Source: Fidelibacterota bacterium TCS55
Lineage (GTDB): Bacteria; Fidelibacterota; Marinisomatia; Marinisomatales; TCS55
Assembly: GCA_905182385.1 (NCBI GenBank)
Contig: CAJJBS010000051.1
Location: forward strand, 1-6,297
DNA length: 6,297 nt
Direction of reading: 5' to 3'
This document shows positions 1-5,828 of the stretch, piece by piece. The stretch's first letter is position 1. Every line of letters begins with the position of its first letter. A program made the translations under genes and the position numbers. The notes beneath the pieces are model-generated. The model did not search any database. It had not been told where the DNA came from and saw nothing but the letters and a program-made list of their open reading frames with translations.

Positions 1-1
1 T

Positions 2-337
2 GATTACAAAAAAATTAATAGATTAAATATTCGTAAAAAAACTTGGGAATTTATAGAAAAATCTATGATTCGAGTTGTAAATGATTCAAAAGGAACAGGA
101 CGTGGAGCAAACCCAAAAATTAAAAATTTACTTATTTCAGGCAAAACAGGCACTGCAGAAAATCCGCATGGTGAGCCACATGCTTGGTTTATAGGTTATG
201 GACGTAAAAATGATAAACTAATTTCAGTAGTGATAATGCTTGAGAATGGTGGGCATGGCGGTGAGACTGCAGCGCCAATAGCAAGGAGAATTTTTAATGA
301 ATATTTTAAATCAGATATTACAGTAGCAAATAATTAA
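2..337 (+). CDS. mrdA: Penicillin-binding protein 2 (MrdA), C-terminal fragment
   Basis: This is the last 111 codons of a gene that begins before the window; the frame is open from base 2, so the ATG at 65 is internal and not a start. PBP2 is the transpeptidase that cross-links peptidoglycan during cell elongation; it sits in the inner membrane with its catalytic domain in the periplasm. The fragment contains the third active-site motif of the penicillin-binding fold, SGKTGTAE (KTG codons at 143-151), followed by NPHGEPHAWFIGY, the local pattern I associate with PBP2. The serine (SxxK) and SxN motifs must lie upstream and cannot be checked. The stop is two bases before rodA, and this mrdA-rodA order is the usual elongasome operon. 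The PBP2 rather than PBP3 assignment rests on the motif flank and the rodA neighbour. Confidence 0.93.
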   Translation, partial: DYKKINRLNIRKKTWEFIEKSMIRVVNDSKGTGRGANPKIKNLLISGKTGTAENPHGEPHAWFIGYGRKNDKLISVVIMLENGGHGGETAAPIARRIFNEYFKSDITVANN

Positions 338-339
338 CA

Positions 340-1566
340 ATGTTTTTAGAAATATGGCAAAAATTAAAAGAATCACCCACTACATCTCTAATTCCTGTAT
401 TTTTTTTACTTTTATTAGGTTTATTTTCATTATATAGTATTGCGATGGTTCAAGTGCAAGAACCTCCCAACGCTTTTACTAAACAATTATTTTTTTTAAT
501 CCCATCATTCATTATGCTAATAATAATGACAGTTTTATCTAAACGTTTAATTCATAAGTATATATATTTTTTTTATATTTTAGCTATTATTTCTGTCTTA
601 TTACCTTTTTTAGGTGATAAAGTTGCAGGTACTTACAGATGGATAAATTTTGGCCTTCCATTTGATTTTCAACCCTCAGAGCTATCAAAGTGGATTGTTG
701 TTTTAGTCCTCGCTAGATATTTATCTTATAACAATTTACAAATGAATCATTTCAATTCTAATATTATCCCATTTATTATTGCTCTGATTCCTACAATAAT
801 TGTATTGAATCAACCTGACCTTGGCACGGCTTTTGTCATGATGTCACCAGTTCTACCAATGTTGTTTTGGGTTGGCGCTAGACCTTTTCATCTATTTCTT
901 ATTATAGCACCTTTGTTAAGTATTCTTTCAGCATTTAATGTGTTTGTTTTTTCACTTTGGGCATTCTTTCTAGGAATTATTATCTACGTATCGAAACCAA
1001 AGCTTCTAAATGCTATAGGTCTTTATTTTAGCAATATTTTTTTAGGCTTAATATTCCCTTTGGTTTGGGATTCATTAAGACCTTATCAGCAGAATAGAGT
1101 CCTAACATTTATAAATCCTGAAACAGACCCGCTTGGCGCAGGTTATCATATTATTCAAAGTAAAACTGCTTTAGGATCGGGCGGTCTATTAGGCAAAGGT
1201 TGGGGACAGGGAACTCAAACTCATTTAAAATTTCTTCCTGTTCAAGAGTCAGATTTTATCGTTAGTGCTATTGGTGAAGAATTAGGCTTTATTGCATTAT
1301 TCTTTATGCTTTCTTTATTTTTCTGGTTTATATTTAAAATCCTTCGTTTAGCTATAACTACAAAAGATAGATTCTCAGGATTGACACTTATTGGAATAGC
1401 ATCAATCTTCATGTCACATATTTTTGTGAATAGTGCGATGGCATCTGGTTTAATGCCTGTAAAAGGACTACCTTTACCTTTTATCTCTTATGGAGGTTCA
1501 TTTTTATTATCGTCTTTTATGATGCTAGGGTTGATCCTTAATTTTGGTCGAGATGATGTTTATTAA
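340..1566 (+). CDS. rodA: RodA, SEDS-family peptidoglycan glycosyltransferase
   Basis: RodA polymerises lipid II into glycan strands in the elongasome and works as a complex with PBP2, encoded directly upstream. The 408-residue product is mostly hydrophobic with about ten membrane segments. Family motifs are clear: RWINFG and QPSELSK (residues 100-117), NQPDLGTA (157-164), RPYQQNR (247-253), then KTALGSGGLLGKGWGQGTQ (275-293), QESDFI with EELG (302-316), and PVKGLPLPFISYGGS (373-387). D305 in the SDFI segment matches the aspartate regarded as catalytic in characterised RodA and FtsW. The protein is somewhat longer than E. coli RodA (370 aa). FtsW is the main alternative, but the mrdA linkage favours RodA. 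The ATG lies two bases after the mrdA stop with no Shine-Dalgarno sequence, suggesting translational coupling or a Bacteroidota-like initiation mode. Three T8 tracts lie in the first 240 bases. Confidence 0.95.
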   Translation: MFLEIWQKLKESPTTSLIPVFFLLLLGLFSLYSIAMVQVQEPPNAFTKQLFFLIPSFIMLIIMTVLSKRLIHKYIYFFYILAIISVLLPFLGDKVAGTYRWINFGLPFDFQPSELSKWIVVLVLARYLSYNNLQMNHFNSNIIPFIIALIPTIIVLNQPDLGTAFVMMSPVLPMLFWVGARPFHLFLIIAPLLSILSAFNVFVFSLWAFFLGIIIYVSKPKLLNAIGLYFSNIFLGLIFPLVWDSLRPYQQNRVLTFINPETDPLGAGYHIIQSKTALGSGGLLGKGWGQGTQTHLKFLPVQESDFIVSAIGEELGFIALFFMLSLFFWFIFKILRLAITTKDRFSGLTLIGIASIFMSHIFVNSAMASGLMPVKGLPLPFISYGGSFLLSSFMMLGLILNFGRDDVY

Positions 1567-1605
1567 CTCTTTTAAAAAGATAATGACGGTAAAGGTTTAA
1601 AAGAG
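1567..1605. repeat. Perfect 10-bp inverted repeat after rodA (possible hairpin)
   Basis: CTCTTTTAAA at 1567-1576 is the exact reverse complement of TTTAAAAGAG at 1596-1605, with a 19-base loop. The left arm starts at the base after the rodA stop codon. It could act as a weak terminator, an attenuator or a 3'-end stabilising hairpin between the mrdA-rodA pair and the downstream genes. The stem is mostly A-T and is not followed by a T run, so it is not a canonical intrinsic terminator. The symmetry is certain; the function is not. Confidence 0.5.
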
Positions 1606-1653
1606 GTAAATTAAAGATTAGTATTGCATTCAATAATTTAAATATATGTGTAT

Positions 1654-2475
1654 ATGATTAATAAGTTAACTAAATCAATTTTATCTTTTATAATTGTTTT
1701 CTCATTTGTGTTCTTATCAGCTCAAGATTCGGCTACGAAACGTGAAATGAAAAGACTTAATGCTAAGATAGATAGAGAAAATGTTCGTGTAGATTCTTTG
1801 GATACTCAAATCCGGATGTTATTACCAGAGCTTCAAAATGCACTTAAAGCAAATTTAAAAGCTAAAGAGCAAACAGATTCTGTAGCTATACTTTTAATTA
1901 ATAGAATTAATACGATACAGAATAAAATGCGTTTAATTGAAGATAAGACAGCTTATATAGACAGTGTTAATTTTGAAATTTTAGCTCAACTTGTTATGAT
2001 TGAGAATAAAATTGTAACACTTACAAATAGTTTTACCGAGATGTACAACCTGAAAACTAATAGGGGGAATGATAAAGTAAGTGCAAAAATAAGTCCTTCT
2101 GATTATAAAAGAATTTATATAGAAGCGCTTTCTTCTTATCAAAATGGTAAGTTTGAGAAAGCTGTTACAGGTTTCTCTGGTTTAGTAATGAGCGATCCTG
2201 GTAATGACTTAGCTGATAATAGTCAATATTGGCTAGCAGAGTGTTACTATACAATGAAAAATTATAAGCGTGCAGTTATTGAATTTGAAAAAGTTTTTAC
2301 TTTTGCTGGTACAGATAAGGATGATGATGCTCAATTAAAATTAGGACATTGTCACAGAAGTATGGGTAATATTGAAAAGGCTCGAGAAGAGTATCAAAGA
2401 TTAACTGATTATTTTCCTGGTTCTGAGTTTTATGAAAAAGCCAGAGAATCTCTTAAGCAACTTAAAGTACAGTAA
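1654..2475 (+). CDS. Secreted coiled-coil/TPR protein, CpoB (YbgF)-like
   Basis: The 273-residue product has an N-terminal signal peptide (hydrophobic residues about 9-22, ending LSAQ, probable cleavage after A23), so it should be periplasmic. Residues about 28-130 are charged, helical-looking and rich in heptad-like leucines and isoleucines, suggesting one or more coiled coils. Residues about 150-270 form three TPR-like units: a first with YQNGKFEKAVTGF, a second with QYWLAECYYTMKNYKRAVIEFEKV, of which the YWLAECYY stretch is characteristic, and a third with LGHCHRSMGNIEKAREEY. Coiled coil plus three TPRs is the architecture of CpoB/YbgF, which in Proteobacteria coordinates peptidoglycan synthesis with Tol-Pal outer-membrane constriction; no tol genes are visible here. 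I chose ATG 1654, which starts MINKLTK; an in-frame GTG at 1648 would add two residues. No Shine-Dalgarno sequence is seen. Function is inferred from architecture only. Confidence 0.85.
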   Translation: MINKLTKSILSFIIVFSFVFLSAQDSATKREMKRLNAKIDRENVRVDSLDTQIRMLLPELQNALKANLKAKEQTDSVAILLINRINTIQNKMRLIEDKTAYIDSVNFEILAQLVMIENKIVTLTNSFTEMYNLKTNRGNDKVSAKISPSDYKRIYIEALSSYQNGKFEKAVTGFSGLVMSDPGNDLADNSQYWLAECYYTMKNYKRAVIEFEKVFTFAGTDKDDDAQLKLGHCHRSMGNIEKAREEYQRLTDYFPGSEFYEKARESLKQLKVQ

Positions 2476-2492
2476 GTACAGAAAAACCACCT

Positions 2493-3320
2493 ATGCCTTT
2501 AAAATTATTTTACCTCACTACTGAGATTGACCCTTTCGCTAGCACATCACATCTTGGAAAATATTCTGTTCATATACCTTATGCTCTTCAGAATTTAGGC
2601 CATGATATTAGAATTATGATACCTAAGTATGGCTTTGTAAGTGAGAGGAAATATATTTTAAGAGAAGTTATTCGTCTTCGTGAAATTGAATTTGAATTTG
2701 ATGGTGAAGAGGTGATGACTTCTGCTAAAAGTGCATTTATACCAAAAACTAGAGTTCAAGTATATTTTTTAGAAAATATTGAACTATTTAAACAGTTAAC
2801 AACTTTACTTTATAAATCAAAGAATGGTCGTGTGTTAACTGATAATGATGATCGGTACAACTATTTTTCTAAAGCTGCAATTGCAACTCTACCGCATCTT
2901 TTTTGGAAACCTGATGTAATAATTTGCAATGATTGGCAAAGCGCAGCTGTGCCTCTTATCTATCAACAGATATATGATAAAAAAGATTTCTATGGAAAAA
3001 TTAAAACTGTGTTAACCGTACATTCAGTGGATGAGCATTCTATTTTTAGTCGTGAATCTTATGATAAGGTGGGCGTTAAACTACCGAAGAATTTAAAAGG
3101 TGATTCCATCAATTGTTACGAGGCAGCAGCTCCCTATGCAGATCTAATTATTGCAGTTGATACGCCTTCAAATAATATAACTAAAAAACTATTAGAACTT
3201 CCTTTAATAAAATCAAATAAAAAGAAACTTGTTTCTATTAAAATTGATGATGATGAAAACCCTGATTTTAGTATTACGGCTACTGCTCTAAATGATCAAC
3301 TGACAGAACATTTCGCTTAA
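2493..3320 (+). CDS. Stand-alone GT5 glycogen/starch synthase N-terminal-domain protein
   Basis: The 275-residue product matches the N-terminal Rossmann domain of GT5 glycogen synthases. Visible landmarks are KLFYLTTEIDPFA (4-16), the LGHDIRIMIPKYG strand-turn (35-47), VYFLENIELF (90-99), WKPDVIICNDWQSAAVP (138-154), and TVLTVHS (172-178), whose H177 aligns with the conserved histidine of the TIHNLAYQG segment in GlgA. Full bacterial GlgA is about 480 residues with a second GT-B domain; that half is absent here, and the following gene is unrelated. The nucleotide-sugar KxGGL motif near residue 15 of GlgA reads STSHLG here, lacking the lysine and the glycine pair. Known family: short proteins annotated 'glycogen/starch synthase' occur in Bacteroidota and, as I recall, lie beside DUF4270 genes. 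Ordinary glycogen synthase activity is therefore doubtful; a regulatory, binding or new transferase role is possible. There is no signal peptide, so it is likely cytoplasmic. The ATG lies 17 bases after the previous stop, without a Shine-Dalgarno sequence. Confidence 0.85.
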   Translation: MPLKLFYLTTEIDPFASTSHLGKYSVHIPYALQNLGHDIRIMIPKYGFVSERKYILREVIRLREIEFEFDGEEVMTSAKSAFIPKTRVQVYFLENIELFKQLTTLLYKSKNGRVLTDNDDRYNYFSKAAIATLPHLFWKPDVIICNDWQSAAVPLIYQQIYDKKDFYGKIKTVLTVHSVDEHSIFSRESYDKVGVKLPKNLKGDSINCYEAAAPYADLIIAVDTPSNNITKKLLELPLIKSNKKKLVSIKIDDDENPDFSITATALNDQLTEHFA

Positions 3321-3355
3321 TTCCTCGTAGTATCACTTATTTATGTGTTGATTAT

Positions 3356-4582
3356 ATGAATAAAAGTTATAAGAAATATTTTATTTACTATTTACTAGGG
3401 ATTATATTCTTCTCAGCTTGTGAAGAAGTGGCTATTCCTATAGATAACAGCGTTACTAATATACCCTTATCTATTGATACAGTATCTTTTCCAGTTATTA
3501 ATACAATATCATATCAGGTTCCTCCTGATATAGGTTCGCATGAATTCCTTTATTTTGGTAAAAAAGAAGAATTTAGTTTTTTATATAATCTTATTCGTTT
3601 TAGCAATATAGATAGTACAAACCTTTACACTTTTGACTATTATAATGATTCATTGATTGTAGCTGATAGTATGAAATTAATTATGAGTTTTGTTTCCGAT
3701 AGTATTGAAAAAAATGTAGATTTTCAACTTAGATATTTTCCTAATTATGGTGATTCTATTTTTAATGAATCAACTACAAATTATACTAATTTTGATCAAT
3801 CAATTGCATCATCTGTTATTTCATCATCAACTATTTCTAGTTATTCTATTGATTCAGTAACAACTCAGCTAAAATTAAATTTTCTAATGGATACGACAAT
3901 TATTAATACATTTAAAGATACATCTATAACAAGTTTTAACTCATCTTTTTTAGTGGAATTGACCAATGAAAGCTCATCTGAATTTAAATTATTTAGTTCT
4001 AACAATTCTTCAAGTCCACCTAAATTAAGAGTTTATTATCGTGAGTTTTCATCTGATTCTGTTGGTGTAGATACATCTTTTCATACGTATTATTCATCTC
4101 AAGATGTCTCTATAATTAATAAGCCAAACGTTTCAAGCTCTGACACATATAATCTTTCTGTTGGTCTCGCTAAAGGAATGCGATCTTTGTTATTGGTAGA
4201 TATGGAGGGTTGGGAATTACCGAAAAGATCTATTATTAGTTCTGCAGATTTAGTTTATTATAGAATAAATGATGATACTTTAATTGGTTATTCTGTATCA
4301 TCATATCCAATCACAAGTGAAGCTGACTTTGATAAATTTAATATTTTTGAGATTGATCCATATGATGTCGAATTAAATTATCTTTCATCAGCCTCACTTA
4401 TTGATAATAAATTAAAGATTGATTATCGAAAAATATCAACTGATTATGGACGTGGTGTAAAAGTTAATTATGGTTTTAAGTTGCAATCTAGTCCAAACAG
4501 TGACCCTTTTAAAACCATACAATTTCATAATTTAAATAGTAATACTTTATATCCAGTTTTAAGAATTATTTATGTTAAATAA
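3356..4582 (+). CDS. Predicted outer-membrane or periplasmic lipoprotein with two beta-sandwich-like repeats (DNRLRE/DUF4270-like)
   Basis: The 408-residue product begins with a lipoprotein signal: basic start, hydrophobic stretch at about 9-19, and lipobox FSAC with C22 as the lipidated cysteine. The mature part is rich in Ser, Asp, Asn and Tyr, with alternating beta-strand patterns and no catalytic motif I recognise. Two units look related. The first has ADSMKLIMSF (103-112) and ends SSPPKLRVYY (219-228). The second has GMRSLLLVDM (274-283), SSADLVYY (295-302), and ends YPVLRIIYVK (399-408). 'Strand with hydrophobic alternation ... P-x-L-x-V-x-Y end' is the layout of DNRLRE-type beta-sandwich domains. 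Its place directly after a short GT5-like gene also matches the position of DUF4270 lipoproteins in Bacteroidota, as I recall it. It overlaps the downstream barrel gene by 11 bases, suggesting coexpression and perhaps a surface complex. No Shine-Dalgarno sequence precedes the ATG. The family assignment is tentative; the lipoprotein call is firmer. Confidence 0.75.
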   Translation: MNKSYKKYFIYYLLGIIFFSACEEVAIPIDNSVTNIPLSIDTVSFPVINTISYQVPPDIGSHEFLYFGKKEEFSFLYNLIRFSNIDSTNLYTFDYYNDSLIVADSMKLIMSFVSDSIEKNVDFQLRYFPNYGDSIFNESTTNYTNFDQSIASSVISSSTISSYSIDSVTTQLKLNFLMDTTIINTFKDTSITSFNSSFLVELTNESSSEFKLFSSNNSSSPPKLRVYYREFSSDSVGVDTSFHTYYSSQDVSIINKPNVSSSDTYNLSVGLAKGMRSLLLVDMEGWELPKRSIISSADLVYYRINDDTLIGYSVSSYPITSEADFDKFNIFEIDPYDVELNYLSSASLIDNKLKIDYRKISTDYGRGVKVNYGFKLQSSPNSDPFKTIQFHNLNSNTLYPVLRIIYVK

Positions 4583-5828
4583 TTTTATAAGATTATGTTT
4601 ACTAATCTCCTCTATTGCGGTTACTCAATCAACCTTTAATGGATATGGTTTAGGCTTAACTAGAACTTCTTTTCATTCATCCGTTAATGGTGCGGGAAGT
4701 ATAGGCTTAATACCTTCTTTCCAGCCTGAAGTTTCAATGGATAATACAGCCACATGGCCTGGTCTTAACTTTACTTATGTTACTGGTTCATATTTAAATC
4801 AAGCCTATGGTATTAAAAACTCCAATATTATGAATCAAGCTTCTAGGTTTAACAAATTACAATTTGTAATACCAATTCGTGAAAGATATGCGTTAGGTTT
4901 AACAGTAAAACCTCTTAATAATCATAATTCTTTTTTCACTACTGATACAGTCTCTTTTAATTTTAATGGAAAAGATGTTTCTTCAAATAAAGAATTTCGT
5001 TCTGGCGGAGGAATAATGGAAGCCTCTCTAGGATTAGCTTTTCCTTTAAATAGCATAATGGGCTTAGGCGTTTCTGTGAATTATCTATTTGGATCTTCAA
5101 GAGATGAACAATCTGCAATTATTAATAATACATACTATAGAATGTTTAATCTTCGTACTTATACTGGTTCAACTTTTGATTTTGATTTTGCTGGATTACT
5201 CTACAGTGACAATTCTCTATCAATATCCACTTATGCTAAAGTTGGTTTAACAAATAATTCAATCTCAGGTAAACTATATCAATTTGACTTTTATGAAGAT
5301 AGTAATAAGAGTTATTCATTTGATTCAAATGATTATCCAGATGACTTAGTTGCAGACACTACTTCAATAAATAATATGTACTCTCCGAATAGCTTTAGTT
5401 TTGGTGTTAATTTAGCATTTAAAAATGATTTAAATATGTTTACCGAGCTTCAAATGTGGAATGATGAAGCTACTAATACTAATTATTCATCAATTTTCAA
5501 TGATAAGATAGGAAGTAAATTCCATTTTGGTGGAGGTATTATAAGGTTTGGAAATTTAAATGCTAGAGCTTGGCAAGATCAGATCACTTTTAGAGTAGGT
5601 GCTTATCAAGATAAATACAAATTAATATATTCAGGAAAATCATTAATTGAGAATGGTATATCTGTAGGCTTTGGCTTTAAATTTGGTACTTCGAGTAACC
5701 AAATAGATTTTTCATATCGCAATGGCAATCGATCAATTACTTACGGTCAAAAAGAATTATTTAAAGAAATTACTATAGGAGTGAGTCTAGGGGATAGATG
5801 GTTCCTTAGAAGGAGAGCTAAACAATGA
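4572..5828 (+). CDS. Predicted outer-membrane beta-barrel protein (FadL/PorV-like)
   Basis: The 418-residue product has a short signal peptide (hydrophobic residues about 5-18) followed directly by FNGYGLGLTR. The rest is made of alternating, glycine- and aromatic-rich strands such as YALGLTVKPL (106-115), IMGLGVSVNYLFG (162-174), SFSFGVNLAF (274-283), KFHFGGGIIRFG (316-327) and ISVGFGFKFG (363-372). It ends ITIGVSLGDRWFLRRR, a strand plus basic tail that I associate with outer-membrane proteins of the FCB group. The N-terminal GLGLTRTSFHSSVNGAGS and DNTATWPGLNFTY segments recall the start of FadL/PorV-type barrels, though no canonical NPA motif is present. Its cargo or substrate cannot be told from sequence. 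The start at 4572 lies inside the preceding lipoprotein gene (11-base overlap) and the stop overlaps the next start (ATGA), so the three genes are probably translated together. Confidence 0.78.
   Translation: MLNNFIRLCLLISSIAVTQSTFNGYGLGLTRTSFHSSVNGAGSIGLIPSFQPEVSMDNTATWPGLNFTYVTGSYLNQAYGIKNSNIMNQASRFNKLQFVIPIRERYALGLTVKPLNNHNSFFTTDTVSFNFNGKDVSSNKEFRSGGGIMEASLGLAFPLNSIMGLGVSVNYLFGSSRDEQSAIINNTYYRMFNLRTYTGSTFDFDFAGLLYSDNSLSISTYAKVGLTNNSISGKLYQFDFYEDSNKSYSFDSNDYPDDLVADTTSINNMYSPNSFSFGVNLAFKNDLNMFTELQMWNDEATNTNYSSIFNDKIGSKFHFGGGIIRFGNLNARAWQDQITFRVGAYQDKYKLIYSGKSLIENGISVGFGFKFGTSSNQIDFSYRNGNRSITYGQKELFKEITIGVSLGDRWFLRRRAKQ
5810..5815 (+). promoter_or_regulatory. Strong Shine-Dalgarno sequence for the TPR lipoprotein gene
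   Basis: AAGGAG, within AGAAGGAGAG (5808-5817), lies nine bases before the ATG at 5825. It is the only strong ribosome-binding site I found upstream of a gene start in this window. It overlaps the arginine codons (RRR) at the end of the upstream barrel protein, so one stretch serves both coding and initiation. It supports 5825 as the true start. Confidence 0.7.

Noticed and set aside
65..337. Small independent 90-residue gene starting at ATG 65
   Set aside because: The frame is open back to base 2 and encodes sequence continuous with the PBP2 transpeptidase domain, so this is the tail of a longer gene.
1611..1650. Sigma-70-like promoter before the CpoB-like gene (TTGCAT at 1624-1629, TAATTT at 1634-1639)
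   Set aside because: The two elements are only four bases apart, TTAAAG at a proper distance is a poor -35, and in such AT-rich DNA similar matches arise by chance. No TAnnTTTG Bacteroidota -7 box was seen.
1648..1653. GTG 1648 as start of the CpoB-like gene
   Set aside because: ATG 1654, two codons later, gives an equally good signal peptide and a commoner start codon; neither has a Shine-Dalgarno to decide, so this remains a minor uncertainty. The ATG at 1646 is out of frame and stops at once.
2467..2481. Direct repeat GTACAG-TAA-GTACAG around the stop of the CpoB-like gene
   Set aside because: Six-base units spanning a stop codon are too short to suggest a mobile-element target duplication, and nothing lies between them.
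3321..3355. Frameshifted remnant of the missing C-terminal glycogen-synthase domain downstream of 3320
   Set aside because: The gap is only 35 bases and the next gene encodes an unrelated lipoprotein; no GT1-like motif was seen there, so the short form looks native.
3785..4020. Serine-codon-rich tract (TCA/TCT clusters) as a DNA repeat or microsatellite
   Set aside because: The units are irregular and simply encode the serine-rich part of the lipoprotein; no fixed period was found.
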